Assembly (NCBI RefSeq): GCF_000214355.1 | Contig: NC_015577.1 | Coordinates: 1,754,453 to 1,818,452, forward strand | DNA: 64,000 nt | From: Leadbettera azotonutricia ZAS-9 | Lineage (GTDB): Bacteria > Spirochaetota > Spirochaetia > Treponematales > Breznakiellaceae | Direction of reading: 5' to 3' | Part shown: positions 24,839 to 35,200 of the stretch, piece after piece | Position numbering within the stretch: position 1 is the first letter of the stretch | Layout: each line of letters begins with the position of its first letter | The notes under the pieces: model-generated | What the model saw: the letters and a program-made list of their open reading frames with translations, nothing else | What the model was told of the DNA's origin: nothing | Databases searched by the model: none | Made by a program: the position numbers and the translations under genes

Positions 24839-26159
24839 TTTCTGCGGCAAGATAAAAAGATCCAGCCCCCAATATGGGGAGCCCCGAGGCCTTGCCCAAA
24901 TCCAAAGCCCTCGAAATGGCGCCGTCGGTTTCAGGGTAAAAAAGTATATCCGGTTCAATGGAATTTCCCTTTTTCCGGCCCAGAAACACATCGTACACAT
25001 CCTTGGAGTGGCTCTTTTTGAATGTTCCGGGCATGGTGATGATAATATGGGAAAAATGGGGCATAAGAACCTGGGCCATTGCGGCAGCGTCCTTGCCTGC
25101 AACGCAGCCAAAAATGAGTATGCCTCCCTCGCCATAAAGGCTTGCAAAGGTCTTTGCGCATTCATCTATGCTGCGCTGCGTATGGGCGCCGTCAATTATC
25201 GTGACAGGATCATCCCACAGTTTTTCGAAGCGCGCCGGCAGGGTAAAGCCCCTAAGGCCCTCCCTGACAGCCTTTTCGCCTATATTCGGAAAAGCAAGCC
25301 GGGCGGATAATACCGCAAGCCCTGCATTTTTTGCCTGTACTTCGCCGGGGATGGGGATTTGCAAATCAGCCAGGGCAAAAGGGACGGGATTTTTTAATTC
25401 AAGATCGAATTTTGTCCCATTTTTGCTTATTTTGATATTATTCAATTGGCCGCATTCAGGGAAATAATAAAGGGGGCTATCCATTTCGGAAGCCCTGTAC
25501 CTGAAAACTTCGAGGGCTTCGGGTTTCTGTTCCGCCAGCACAAGAGGGCGTCCGGGCTTTATAATGCCTGCTTTTTCCCCCGCAATAGCCGCAATGGTTT
25601 GCCCAAGGTATTCGGTGTGCTCCAATTCAATGACTGTAATGGCCGTAACCAGAGGGCTGATGAGTATATTGGTGGCATCGAGCCTTCCCCCCATGCCGGT
25701 CTCGACAGCCATGGCACGGCAATCCGAATCCCTGGCGCAGAGAAAAAACCAGAGGGTCATAAGCTCAAAAAAGCTTGGCTCTTCTTCGGTTTTTAGAAAA
25801 CTTTCGATAATGGATCTTAATGCATTCCCTGTTTTGGCATAAATTCCCTCTTCAAAAAAGCGTGAATTGTAACAGAGCCTTTCCCTAAAATCGCTGACAT
25901 GTGGGGATGTATAGCGGGCAGTCCTAAGGCCGGCAGCCTCCATGATGGCGGCTGCCATGCCCGTAACGGAGCCTTTACCCTTGGAGCCGGCCACATGTAC
26001 GGCAGGGATGGCTTTTTCAGGATTGCCTGCCAGGGCAGCCAGGGCTTCCATGCGTTCAAGCCTGAAGAATTTGGAACTGGGATCTTTTTCAAAATTGATA
26101 AATCCCTGGAGCCACTCAAAGACCTCAAGGGAGTTATTAAAAGGTGTTGAAGATATCAT
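24807..26159 (-). CDS. folC: Folylpolyglutamate / dihydrofolate synthase
   Basis: A 450-residue Mur-ligase-superfamily enzyme adding glutamate to (dihydro)folates. The ATP loop is HVAGSKGKGSVTGM (about 60-72), followed by YTSPHVSDFRERL, the METGMGGRLDATN motif and, in the C-terminal domain, TIIDGAHTQRSIDE. The start is uncertain between ATG 26159 and ATG 26177; neither has a ribosome site, and the divergent murC starts only 24 bases away, so I take the shorter one. Length is in the normal 420-450 range. Confidence 0.9.
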   Translation of the reverse strand: MISSTPFNNSLEVFEWLQGFINFEKDPSSKFFRLERMEALAALAGNPEKAIPAVHVAGSKGKGSVTGMAAAIMEAAGLRTARYTSPHVSDFRERLCYNSRFFEEGIYAKTGNALRSIIESFLKTEEEPSFFELMTLWFFLCARDSDCRAMAVETGMGGRLDATNILISPLVTAITVIELEHTEYLGQTIAAIAGEKAGIIKPGRPLVLAEQKPEALEVFRYRASEMDSPLYYFPECGQLNNIKISKNGTKFDLELKNPVPFALADLQIPIPGEVQAKNAGLAVLSARLAFPNIGEKAVREGLRGFTLPARFEKLWDDPVTIIDGAHTQRSIDECAKTFASLYGEGGILIFGCVAGKDAAAMAQVLMPHFSHIIITMPGTFKKSHSKDVYDVFLGRKKGNSIEPDILFYPETDGAISRALDLGKASGLPILGAGSFYLAAEIRRRYLEQLH

Positions 26160-26175
26160 ATTTTTCTTATATACC
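26147..26175 (+). promoter_or_regulatory. Possible promoter giving a leaderless murC transcript
   Basis: TTGAAG (26147-26152), 17 bases, TATACC (26170-26175). Transcription would begin at about 26182, next to the murC ATG at 26183, consistent with the missing ribosome site. Matches are only four of six per hexamer. Confidence 0.3.
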
Positions 26176-26182
26176 ATACTAT

Positions 26183-27643
26183 ATGGATTTAAGTAATGGT
26201 TTCGTTCCCGGCGCCAGGGTTTACTTTATCGGGATCAAGGGGACGGGAATGTCCGCCCTGGCGGAGCTTATGCAGGGCAGGGGCATCCATGTTTCAGGGT
26301 CGGACAAACCCGAGCAATTCTACACTGACGCCATACTCAAAGGGCTGAATATACCTTATTTTGAATCTTTTGAAGCTTCCCATATCAGCTCCGCCGAAGC
26401 CGCAGGCCAGGGTTCCCTTCCGGATCTAGTGATATATTCCGCAGCCTATAATTCCGAAACCAATCCCGAAATCGCCCAGGCTCAAAAATTGGGCATAGCT
26501 CTCTGCAAATATTCAGAAGCCCTTGGCGCATATTCAGCCCATTTTGATTCTTCCGGCATTGCGGGAGTTCACGGCAAAACCACCACTACAGCCATTGCAG
26601 GAACCCTGATACGCGGCGCAGGTCTCCCTGCTCAGGTGCTGGCAGGCAGCGCGGTCTCGGGCTTTGGCGACCGTTCAACCCTAAACCTTGGCAATACCTA
26701 TTTTGTGGCCGAAACCTGCGAATACCGCAGGCATTTTCTCTCCTTCCACCCGAGGCGCATAATCCTTACCAGCATAGAAAGCGATCACCAGGACTATTAC
26801 CCCACCTACGAATCCATCAGGGACGCGTTTCTCGAGTACTGCCGGCTTCTCCCTCCAGGGGGCAAGCTTATCTACTGTGCTGATGATCCGGGGGCAAGCG
26901 AAGCCGCAGGATTGCTTCAAAAAGAAGGCCGGGATATTGTGTATACCCCCTATGGTTTTTCGGCTCAAGGCGATTTTGGAATAGAATTTTTTGAAACAAA
27001 CAACGAAAGAATTATAATGAAGCTGAAAGGTTTTCCGGGAGAATTAAAGCTCCGCATACCTGGGCGGCACACTGCCCTGGACGCGGCTGCTGCAATAGCC
27101 CTGGTCTCGGATTTGGCAGAAAAAGAATTTGGGGATGGCTGGAACGATGACAGGCGGGAAGGGGTGAGGACGGCCCTTGAAGGATTCAAGGGTTCGAGGC
27201 GGAGATCGGAAATAATAGGGGAGGCAGGGGGCGTCCTTTTTATGGATGATTACGGGCATCACCCCACAGCAATTAAAACAACATTGGCGGGCTTAAAAGA
27301 GTTTTATCCAAATCGCCGCCTTGTGTTGAGCTTTATGTCCCACACCTATACAAGGACAGCTTCGCTGCTTGACGAATTTGCCGCATCCTTTGAAAAAGCG
27401 GATGTTATAGTGCTTCATAAAATCTATGCCTCTGCCCGTGAAGTGTATAATGGCGGCGTGACAGGCAAAACTTTGTTTGAAAAGGCAAAGGCCCTTTTTG
27501 GCGGCAAGGTATATTATGTCGAGGAGCCTGAAGATGCAGCTGGGCTGCTGCAAACCATTTTGCAGCCGGGGGATCTTTTTATCACCATGGGCGCGGGTGA
27601 CAATTGGAAATTGGGCAAAAAACTTTTGGGGTTGATTAAATGA
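26183..27643 (+). CDS. murC: UDP-N-acetylmuramate--L-alanine ligase
   Basis: A 486-residue cytoplasmic Mur ligase that begins the peptidoglycan stem peptide. It shows the NAD-like N-terminal domain (VYFIGIKGTGMSALAELM), the ATP loop GVHGKTTTTAIA (about 130-140), the central ESDHQDYYPTYESIRDAF motif, and in the third domain IPGRHTALDAAAAIAL and FMDDYGHHPTAIKTTL. The ATG at 26183 fits the family start; the longer frame adds 13 unrelated residues. It overlaps yicC by four bases and heads the murC-yicC-kinase-mutY set. Confidence 0.93.
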   Translation: MDLSNGFVPGARVYFIGIKGTGMSALAELMQGRGIHVSGSDKPEQFYTDAILKGLNIPYFESFEASHISSAEAAGQGSLPDLVIYSAAYNSETNPEIAQAQKLGIALCKYSEALGAYSAHFDSSGIAGVHGKTTTTAIAGTLIRGAGLPAQVLAGSAVSGFGDRSTLNLGNTYFVAETCEYRRHFLSFHPRRIILTSIESDHQDYYPTYESIRDAFLEYCRLLPPGGKLIYCADDPGASEAAGLLQKEGRDIVYTPYGFSAQGDFGIEFFETNNERIIMKLKGFPGELKLRIPGRHTALDAAAAIALVSDLAEKEFGDGWNDDRREGVRTALEGFKGSRRRSEIIGEAGGVLFMDDYGHHPTAIKTTLAGLKEFYPNRRLVLSFMSHTYTRTASLLDEFAASFEKADVIVLHKIYASAREVYNGGVTGKTLFEKAKALFGGKVYYVEEPEDAAGLLQTILQPGDLFITMGAGDNWKLGKKLLGLIK

Positions 27644-28506
27644 AAAGCATGACCGGCTATGCCTATAGCGAAAAAAATCAAAATGATATTACTGTCTCGG
27701 TAGAAATAAAGGGCTACAACAGCCGCTTCCTGGATCTTTCAATATATCTCCCCAACTGGCTGTCTTCCCTGGAAAGCGAAATACGCAGTTATATTTCATC
27801 CAGGTTCAGCAGGGGCAAGATTGAAGCAGCCATAAGGCTCAAGGAACACGATGCAGCCCTTTCAGTGTCGGTCAATAAGGCTGCAGCCCAAAATTATTTT
27901 GAAGCGATTAAGGATTTATCCCGTATCCTCGGCATTAACGAGGAACCAGGTCTCGAGCATATTTTGAAACTTGAGGGAGTGCTCGAAGTTGACAAAAACA
28001 GGGATGATGAAAAATATAAAAATGCCATCATGCCTGTGCTGATAGACGCGGCCGATAAATTCGGGGAAGAGCGCATACGCGAAGGGAAGCACACAGAAGC
28101 CGATATATTTATGCATATCGCTCTATTGGAAAAACATGCGGCCATCATAGCGGTCCGTTCACCGGAACTTGAAAAATCAATAAAAGAAAATTTAAGAACG
28201 AGGTTTGCGGAATTGCTGGGCGATAAAATAGACGAGACCCGCATACTTGCGGAAACAGCAGTGCTATTGATGAAATACACAATTTCCGAAGAACTCTCCC
28301 GCCTTTCTTCCCATTTGCAGGAATTCCGCCTGGAAACAGAAAGGAACCCCAGCCCTGGCAAAAAGCTTGACTTCCTTTGCCAGGAAATAAACAGGGAAGT
28401 AAACACCATAGGTTCAAAAAGCCCGGTTATCGAAGTGAGCCGGGCAGTAGTGGAAATGAAAAATGCTTTGGAAAACATAAGGGAGCAATTGCGAAATGTC
28501 GAATAA
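27640..28506 (+). CDS. yicC: YicC/YloC-family endoribonuclease
   Basis: A 288-residue protein of the YicC family. Diagnostic ends are present: MKSMTGYAYSEK and YNSRFLDLSIYLP at the N-terminus, and in DUF1732 at the C-terminus GKKLDFLCQEINREVNTIGSKS followed by VEMKNALENIREQLRNVE. E. coli YicC is a hexameric RNase that cuts the small RNA RyhB, and B. subtilis YloC is similar. It is translationally coupled to murC and to the next gene. Confidence 0.92.
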   Translation: MKSMTGYAYSEKNQNDITVSVEIKGYNSRFLDLSIYLPNWLSSLESEIRSYISSRFSRGKIEAAIRLKEHDAALSVSVNKAAAQNYFEAIKDLSRILGINEEPGLEHILKLEGVLEVDKNRDDEKYKNAIMPVLIDAADKFGEERIREGKHTEADIFMHIALLEKHAAIIAVRSPELEKSIKENLRTRFAELLGDKIDETRILAETAVLLMKYTISEELSRLSSHLQEFRLETERNPSPGKKLDFLCQEINREVNTIGSKSPVIEVSRAVVEMKNALENIREQLRNVE

Positions 28507-29047
28507 ACCCATCAGCGAAACAAAGATTGCCATCTCGGGAAAATCGGGCTGCGGCAACACCACGGTAAGCCGCCTTGTAGCAGACGCCCTGGAACTGCGG
28601 TTCATCAATTTTACCTTCCGCAGCCTGGCGGCGGAAAAAGGCAAGGATCTTAAAAAGATCCTTGCCTTGGCGGCGACCGACGATTCCTGGGACAGGGAAG
28701 TGGATTCCAGGCAGGTGGAAATGGCAAGGGAAAAAGGAGGCTGCGTGCTGGGCTCCCGCCTGGCCATCTGGATGCTTCCCGAAGCCGACCTGAAAGTGTT
28801 CCTCACCGCCAAGCCCGAAACCCGGGCAAAACGTGTGCAAAACAGGGAAGGCGGGGACCTCAAAAAAATAGCGGCCTTTACCGCCGACCGCGACAAGCAG
28901 GACAGCGAAAGGTATCTCCGCATCTATAATATCGATAACAATGATTATTCATTTGCGGATATTGTCATAGACACCGATGAATTGCAGCCTTCGGCAATTA
29001 TGGATCTTATCATAGAGAAATGGAAAGAAAAAAATTCCGCTCTGTAA
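28496..29047 (+). CDS. Cytidylate-kinase-like P-loop protein with altered Walker A
   Basis: A 183-residue protein resembling the short archaeal-type CMP kinases. The phosphate loop reads AISGKSGCGNTTVS (about 13-25): the lysine normally just before Thr/Thr is asparagine. Later features fit NMP kinases, namely FRSLAAEKG, a CVLGSRLAIWML segment, LKVFLTAKPETRAKRVQNREG (LID-like arginines) and DIVIDTDEL. A true CMP kinase role is doubtful with this loop unless the Lys at position 2 of the loop substitutes. It overlaps yicC by 11 and the MutY-like gene by 28 bases. Confidence 0.75.
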   Translation: MSNKPISETKIAISGKSGCGNTTVSRLVADALELRFINFTFRSLAAEKGKDLKKILALAATDDSWDREVDSRQVEMAREKGGCVLGSRLAIWMLPEADLKVFLTAKPETRAKRVQNREGGDLKKIAAFTADRDKQDSERYLRIYNIDNNDYSFADIVIDTDELQPSAIMDLIIEKWKEKNSAL

Positions 29048-29832
29048 TTTATTCCTATTATGATGAACAGGGAAGATCCTTTCCCTGGCGGCGAAACCTG
29101 GCCCCCTGGGGGATACTTGTTTCTGAATTCATGCTCCAGCAAACCCAAACCGAAAGGGCCGTAAGCTACTGGGAGCGGTGGATGGAAAAATGGCCCACAG
29201 CCGCCTGCCTTGACAAAGCGCCGCTTGAAGAAGTTCTAAAAGAGTGGAGCGGCCTGGGCTATAACCGCCGTGCCATGTATATCAAAGAATGTGCGAACAT
29301 TATTACAACCGAACATAAGGGAATAGTCCCCCAAACCCCCGAATCATTATTGGAACTCCCCGGCATAGGCCCCTACTGCTCCGGCGCCATATCCTGCTTT
29401 GCCTATAATTATCCTTCAGTATTCATCGAGACCAACATAAGGGCAGTAATGCTCCACTTCTTTTTCAAAGATCAGGAAGGCATCAAAGATTCCGAGCTTC
29501 TCCCGCTCCTCGAAAAGCACCTAGACAAAGAAAACCCCCGCAAGTGGTACTGGGCCCTCATGGATTACGGCGCAGCCCTCAAAAAAACAACCCCCAACCC
29601 CAACCGCCGCAGCGCCCACTACACACGCCAGAGCGCCTTCAAAGGCTCCCTCCGCCAGATACGCGGCAGCCTAATCCGCTCCCTGGTAAAATGCAGCCCT
29701 GCGGCGCCTGAGGAATTGAGAAAAAGTCTTGACGTGAAAACCGACGAAGAAGAATTCTACCAGGCTCTGAAGTCGCTGGAAAAAGATTCCCTCGTAGCCG
29801 AGGCAGGGGGAAGATACAGAATCAAACAGTAG
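29020..29832 (+). CDS. mutY: MutY-like HhH-GPD DNA glycosylase without iron-sulfur cluster
   Basis: A 270-residue DNA glycosylase of the MutY class, which removes adenine opposite 8-oxoguanine. It has FPWRR and SEFMLQQTQT with the catalytic Glu, YNRRAMYI, and the helix-hairpin-helix LPGIGPYCSGAI. Two departures are visible. The catalytic Asp region (ILDGN in E. coli) reads FIETN, Asp to Glu. The four cysteines of the [4Fe-4S] loop are missing (KKTTPNPNRRSAHYTR contains none). Clusterless MutY proteins are known in some bacteria. A C-terminal winged-helix-like tail replaces the NUDIX-like 8-oxoG-recognition domain, so strict A:8-oxoG specificity is uncertain. Confidence 0.8.
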   Translation: MERKKFRSVIYSYYDEQGRSFPWRRNLAPWGILVSEFMLQQTQTERAVSYWERWMEKWPTAACLDKAPLEEVLKEWSGLGYNRRAMYIKECANIITTEHKGIVPQTPESLLELPGIGPYCSGAISCFAYNYPSVFIETNIRAVMLHFFFKDQEGIKDSELLPLLEKHLDKENPRKWYWALMDYGAALKKTTPNPNRRSAHYTRQSAFKGSLRQIRGSLIRSLVKCSPAAPEELRKSLDVKTDEEEFYQALKSLEKDSLVAEAGGRYRIKQ

Positions 29833-29835
29833 CTC

Positions 29836-29907
29836 AGCGGATGATCGGAGTCGAACCGACGTCTTCAGCTTGGAAGGCTGAGATAATAGCCGTTATATGA
29901 CATCCGC
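29836..29907 (-). tRNA. tRNA-Gly (anticodon TCC)
   Basis: The minus strand folds as a cloverleaf: acceptor GCGGATG pairing with CATCCGC, anticodon stem CTCAG with loop CTTCCAA (anticodon TCC), T-arm GTCGGTTCGACTCCGAT, discriminator T. CCA is not encoded. It ends four bases from the convergent MutY-like gene. Confidence 0.93.
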
Positions 29908-29917
29908 GTATGACTAA

Positions 29918-29946
29918 AACATACCGAAAAACGCCCAAAATGTCAA
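29918..29946 (-). promoter_or_regulatory. Sigma-70 promoter of tRNA-Gly
   Basis: On the minus strand TTGACA (29946-29941), a 17-base spacer and TATGTT (29923-29918) lead to a predicted start around 29911, a few bases upstream of the mature tRNA 5' end at 29907. Confidence 0.7.
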
Positions 29947-29966
29947 TGCCCGGACACGCCCGGAAT

Positions 29967-30761
29967 TTACTTCTGCTCCCGCACCCCTTCGCTTATCCAG
30001 TCTATGAACACCGCCAGCCGCTTGCTGATTGCGGAAGGTATATCGATGCGGTTTTCGATGAAGTTCGAAACCTCGGTCCCCGCAACCGCGTAGACCAGCA
30101 TGCCCTCGTCAATAGGCTCAAGGTAGAGAAAGGCGGAGAACTTTTCCTCTTTCATCACTGTGAAAAGAAGGTAAGTAAGGGATTTAAAATTGGTAAGGCT
30201 ATAAACCAGGCCGTAGCCATTTTGGGAAATATCGGCGCGGTAATAGGAATTGCCGAAATTTACATCCTTAAGCTTTATGTAGATGGATTCATTGGCAGGG
30301 ATGGCTGACACAGGAGCAGGATCGGGGACAGGGGTATTGGTGCGCTTGGCGCTTTCGAGCCTGGTGGCTTCTTCAAAAAGGGGGATATCCGCGTTGCGGG
30401 TGTGGGAATGGTAAAGCCGGCCCTTAAGGCTCCGGACCTTGCCAAGGGAATTGTAAGCGTCCACCACATTCAGAGCACGCCCGGCATAGGGAACAACCAA
30501 CAGGGATTCGGTAAGATGCTCGTGGGCTTTCTGCATGATCCTGGCCTGGAGATCTATGCCCGAAGAAGGGGCAGGGTTAAGCTCAAAGGACTCGCCTTTT
30601 CCAAGGGAACGGATTATGCCATCTTCGGCAAAGGCTTCGGCCTTTTTGTCCGTGCCAATGTACGGAAAAACATCGTCAAAGGAACGGGCTATGAGGGAAA
30701 ACGGCCATAGCGCAAAAAACGCAGCCATAAGCAGCATAGTTTTATTCATCTTTAAAAACAT
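29967..30761 (-). CDS. Exported DUF6675-like spirochaetal protein
   Basis: A 264-residue protein with a signal peptide (MLLMAAFFALWPFSLIARS) and no recognised enzyme motif. It resembles the DUF6675 group found mainly in spirochaetes; function unknown. The start is fixed at ATG 30761, overlapping the wbaP stop as TGATG, with GGGAG seven bases ahead; the TTG one codon earlier is less likely. Co-transcription with the sugar transferase suggests, without proving, an envelope role. The C-terminal half (YRADISQNGYGLVYSLTNFKSL onward) looks like a compact alpha/beta domain. Confidence 0.7.
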   Translation of the reverse strand: MFLKMNKTMLLMAAFFALWPFSLIARSFDDVFPYIGTDKKAEAFAEDGIIRSLGKGESFELNPAPSSGIDLQARIMQKAHEHLTESLLVVPYAGRALNVVDAYNSLGKVRSLKGRLYHSHTRNADIPLFEEATRLESAKRTNTPVPDPAPVSAIPANESIYIKLKDVNFGNSYYRADISQNGYGLVYSLTNFKSLTYLLFTVMKEEKFSAFLYLEPIDEGMLVYAVAGTEVSNFIENRIDIPSAISKRLAVFIDWISEGVREQK

Positions 30762-32203
30762 CAATAGGCTCCCTTGCCTTTTAAGACTGCCGCCGGCGTC
30801 TTGTAGATAACCCAGATGTCAAGCCAAACCGACCAGCTTTGAAGATAATAGGTATCGTAGGAAACGCGTTCGGCATAGTCTTTGTCGGAACGGCCCGAAA
30901 CCTGCCAAAGGCCCGTGAGGCCGGGCTTAACGGAAAATATGCGGTTGTAATTTTCGCCGTATTTTTCCACCTCCGCCTCTACCACAGGGCGGGGCCCCAC
31001 AAGGCTCATTTCCCCTTTAAGGACATTGATAAGCTGGGGGAATTCGTCAAGGCTTGTGCGGCGGATCAATTTGCCGATCCCGGTAACCCTGGGATCGTTT
31101 TTAAGCTTGCGGGATGCTTCCCATTCATCCCTGAGGGCAGGATCGGAAGCAAGAAATTCTTCAAGCTTTTTGTCCGCGTCCATCGCCATGGAACGGAACT
31201 TATAGGCTTTAAAAGTCTTGCCGTTAAGCCCAAGCCGTTTATGTCCGTACAGAACAGGCCCGGGAGAGCTCAATTTAACCAGAAGGGCAATGAAGAGAAA
31301 GAACGGAAGCAGCGCAAGCCCTCCGATTATCACGATGGTCAAATCCATGAGCCGCTTGATCGCCAGGTTCCAGGGCATCCTGAGGCGATGGCTCGTGGCA
31401 AGCCCCAGTATGCCGTCAAAGTCCCGGACAGACACCCAAATATTGTTAAGGGTGACAAAGTCCGGGATAAGCACATTGTACCTGAAGGCCGAAACCGAAT
31501 AGTTTATCAGCCTTGCCATTTCTTCCGGCTGAAGGCTGGGCATGGCGACTATTGCCATTTTGATGTTGTACCGGGCTACCAGCTCAGGCCCTAGATGTAT
31601 ATCCCTTATAACGGGGATGCCCCGGTACTCATCGCCGCATTCGGGGTTGTCGTCCAGGATAACCACGGGGATATAGCCGGCCTTCTTGCTTTTGAGCAGC
31701 CTGTCCACCATGATTTGGCCGGCAGGCCCGCCGCCAAAGACCACTGCGGGGATGTTGTTGAGCTTAATCTTGCCCAGCAGGGAGTGCATAATATCCCGGC
31801 ATACCATGAGGATAAATGCCGAAAAGATAAAGCTGATGATGAATGCCACAGAAATGGCGTCGAATTCCTGATCCTCGATATATCGTGATACTATAATGCC
31901 CCCATGGGCCATAAGGGACCCTATGGTAAAGCCCCTCAGCTCATCAGCAGGGGCAAGGGAGACGCCGGGGTAGAGGTTCATGATCTGGAATATAAGGATG
32001 AATATGGGGAGATAGGGCCAGTAGGTAACGAATGACCTAAAATTGATATAGCTCATGTCATAGAGGTTAACCAGGAAGAACCCAGCGCCGAATGAGACCA
32101 TGACCCCGAAGAAATCGGCCACTATCAGGGCTGTGGCAGTCAGGGCTGAACTGGTACGGTGGTATCTGGCCCGGTACCAGCCGTCAAACTCGCATAAGGT
32201 CAC
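30761..32203 (-). CDS. wbaP: WbaP-type polyprenyl-phosphate hexose-1-phosphate transferase
   Basis: A 480-residue initiating transferase that loads a sugar-1-phosphate (galactose in WbaP) onto undecaprenyl phosphate at the inner membrane. Four or five N-terminal helices lead to [15 protein letters not shown], a CoA-binding-like middle ([18 protein letters not shown]) and the C-terminal sugar transferase domain with [41 protein letters not shown] and [15 protein letters not shown]. It starts surface-glycan assembly for the loci that follow. The GTG start is odd, because the only AGGAG in front abuts it directly. Confidence 0.92.
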   Translation of the reverse strand: MTLCEFDGWYRARYHRTSSALTATALIVADFFGVMVSFGAGFFLVNLYDMSYINFRSFVTYWPYLPIFILIFQIMNLYPGVSLAPADELRGFTIGSLMAHGGIIVSRYIEDQEFDAISVAFIISFIFSAFILMVCRDIMHSLLGKIKLNNIPAVVFGGGPAGQIMVDRLLKSKKAGYIPVVILDDNPECGDEYRGIPVIRDIHLGPELVARYNIKMAIVAMPSLQPEEMARLINYSVSAFRYNVLIPDFVTLNNIWVSVRDFDGILGLATSHRLRMPWNLAIKRLMDLTIVIIGGLALLPFFLFIALLVKLSSPGPVLYGHKRLGLNGKTFKAYKFRSMAMDADKKLEEFLASDPALRDEWEASRKLKNDPRVTGIGKLIRRTSLDEFPQLINVLKGEMSLVGPRPVVEAEVEKYGENYNRIFSVKPGLTGLWQVSGRSDKDYAERVSYDTYYLQSWSVWLDIWVIYKTPAAVLKGKGAY

Positions 32204-32250
32204 TCCTATATTATGTAGGATGATGAAAGATTATTCAAGCTTCTTCATTA

Positions 32251-35200
32251 TTATTCCCTGGCGTTCATGATAAGCATCTGCAAACGGTTCTCGATGTTGG
32301 CAAAGCTTGTGTCAGGATCATAGTCCAGGGGCAGTATCTGAATCCCGGGGAAGTCTTCCTTAAGCCGCTTGACAACCCCCCGTCCTGAAATGTGGTTGGG
32401 CAGGCAGCCAAAAGGCTGGAGTATGATGAAGGATCGCACCCCGGCCCTGGCATGATGGATAATTTCCCCCGGTATGAGGTAGCCCTCTCCTGATGTAAAA
32501 GTGCGGTGCATGACGGGGTCAGCAAGGTCGGCAAGATCCGGCAGCCGCATGGAGGCCTCGTATAAAGGATGCTGGAAAGCGGTTTTTTCCAGGGTCGTCA
32601 CAATAAAATTAAACAGGCCGTCCCCGATATGGGCGAACAGTATCCCCTGAAAGGGACGGCTTACATGGAAATCCTTCACCTCCGATTTCATGCGGACATA
32701 GTCCCGCCAAAACACGTCGGCCAGCCGGGGCATAATCACTTCCATGTTGTATTTTTCAAGATACGATTCGACTTCAAAATTGGAACCCGGATGAAAGCTA
32801 AGCAAAAATTCCCCGGTGATGAGCACCTGGCCCTTGCGGCTGCTGCGGTCATAGGGGATTTCGCAGAACGAGGCGATGCCCTTTTTGTACGCCTTTATGG
32901 CGGCGGCTATCCCTTTGCGGGCCAGGCCGTCCATAATGGCATCCATGGCATTGGAAAACACCTGGTCTGTTTCTCCCTGGTTCTTTTCGTAAGGCCGTAT
33001 CTTGCGGCGGAGATCTTCCAAAATATCCGCCATAATCAGGCCCCAAATTACGCGTATTTCAAAGACAAGCTCCAGCCTGAAACCGGGAAACATATTTTTC
33101 GAATCAAGCTTGTCGGTAGTGATAATAGGCACATGGCCGAAACCGGCCTCGTCAAAAGCTTTGCGGGCAAGGCTTGTGTACTGGGCAAGGCGGCAGTCGC
33201 ACTGGTACTTTCCCATGCCGATAGCCAGCTGGTGCGTATCGTATTTGCCGCTTTCCAGGACCGAAAGGGCTTCGCCAATGTTCATCTGCGCAGGAAAGCA
33301 AATGTCGTTATGCACATATTTTTTCCCAAGCTTTATCGCGTCCCGCCCGCCCATGGGCAGAGGTTCCACATTAAAGCCCTGCCGGGCAATGGCGGCGCTT
33401 ACGATTTGGCAGAACGCCCGGGATACATTGGGTATCAGAATTGTCTTTTTTTTCCAGTCCTGTTTTGTGAATTTTACCGGATAGGGATCTTTAAGGCTGC
33501 GGGGCTTCTGGGTTATTCCCTTTGCCCTGCGGGTTTTGACTGTTTCGATAAACGATTTCACCCTGAGCGTGAGAGGGCCCGAGATGCTGCTCTCGTCGAG
33601 TTTTAAGATAAGCGGCGTCTTGCCGGAAATTTCGTTCAAAACCCGGATCACTTCGTCGGACAGAATCGCATCGTGGCCGCAGCCAAAGCTGACAATCTGC
33701 ACATACTCCAGTGCAGGATGCTGGGCCACGGCAATAGCGCCGGAAAGAATTCTGGAGTGAAAATTGTTTACAATTTCGGTACGGGTCAGTTTTAAATCAA
33801 TCTGGTTGATCCCCGGAAGGGAATCGACGGTGAGAACCGGAATGCCTTGCTGGATAAAGCAGCGGGAAAGGTCGTGGTTCACCAGTTCGTCGTTATGATA
33901 GGGGCGGCCTGCGAGGACTACCGCAAAGGCGCCGGGCTTCTTTTCAAGATCCGCAATAACCTGCGCCCCATGGGAACGCAGATCTTCCCGGAATGTTTTA
34001 AGCGCCGCAGATCCCTGGTCAATGGCCTCCCGGGTGACATGAGGCGCCAGATTGAAGGTGTTTTGCATAAAATCGCAAATCTGCCGGTTCCGGTCTTTTT
34101 CGCTGAACCAATGAAACATGGGGGTATCAAAGATGGTGTTCCATCGCCGTGCGGGATTGTCGGAATATTGAATGACCAGAGGGTAGCCCTTTACCACTGC
34201 ACATAGGTGATCGCTCAGGGGATCGATATTTTCGGAAGGGTTCCGGATGATCATAGGCATAAAAATACGATCCACATGGGAATCCGCCAAATCCCGGATA
34301 TGGCCGTGCACCAGTTTTGCAGGAAAGCAGATAGTGTCGGAGGCCACGAATGGAAGGCCCTGTTCAAAAATATGCCGGCTGCTGGGCCGGGAAATTTGAA
34401 CTTTAAAACCTAACGATTTCCAGAAGGTAGTCCAAAAGGGCATGCTGTCCCAAAATTCAAGGCTCCTGGGCAGACCAATGGTAATGTCCTTCTCCGGATT
34501 GACCAGCGCAAAAGGATAATTTTTGAAAAGAAGGGCGTCCCGTTTCTTCATCAAATCCGGTACCCCGTCAAGCTCTTCGGTTAGCTGTTTTACCTTTTCC
34601 CGGATTTTGGTATCCTTCAGATCCCCGATGATTTCTCCGCGCTGGCACCTGTTGCCGGTAACATAAGTCGTGCCGCTGGAGAAGCGGAGCAGCGTGCGGC
34701 TGCAGTTGTTGCTGCAAAACCTGCATATCGAATTCGATTCCTGGGTATAATTGAAATCTTTCATCGCCCCAAGGCCGATGAAGCGGCTTGAAAAGTCCGG
34801 CGTTTCCTCCACATGCTTCTTGGTAAGGAGCGCAATGCCGATGGCGCCTATTTCGCCAGGATAAGGAGATCTGGTAATGGGCTTCCCGGTGTATTGCTCC
34901 AATGCCCGGAGCACCGCATCGTTTTTGAAGGTTCCGCCCTGGACTACAATTTTATCTCCAAGGCTTGCAAAGTTTGACACCCTGACTACCTTGGTAAAGA
35001 CATTGTCAATGATGGACCGGCAGAGGCCCGCCATAAGATCATCGGCCTGTTTTCCGTTGCGCTGTTCCGTGATAATGCAGCTGTTCATAAAGACCGTGCA
35101 GCGGCTCCCCAGTTCAGCAGGATCTTTTGCGTCAAAGGCCGCTTCCGCTATCTCCGCAACAGGGATATTGAGGGATTTGGCAAAATTTTCCAGAAACGAT

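Noticed and set aside
24810-25796. Plus-strand frames of 166 and 116 codons opposite folC
   Set aside because: Antisense to conserved folC motifs, with no initiation signals.
30839-31888. 251- and 97-codon plus-strand frames opposite wbaP
   Set aside because: Antisense shadows of a clear sugar transferase gene with no start signals.
32569-33606. 345-codon plus-strand frame inside the activase gene
   Set aside because: It is antisense to an intact, motif-rich gene; the translation matches no family I know and is rich in Phe/His/Arg as expected of a shadow.
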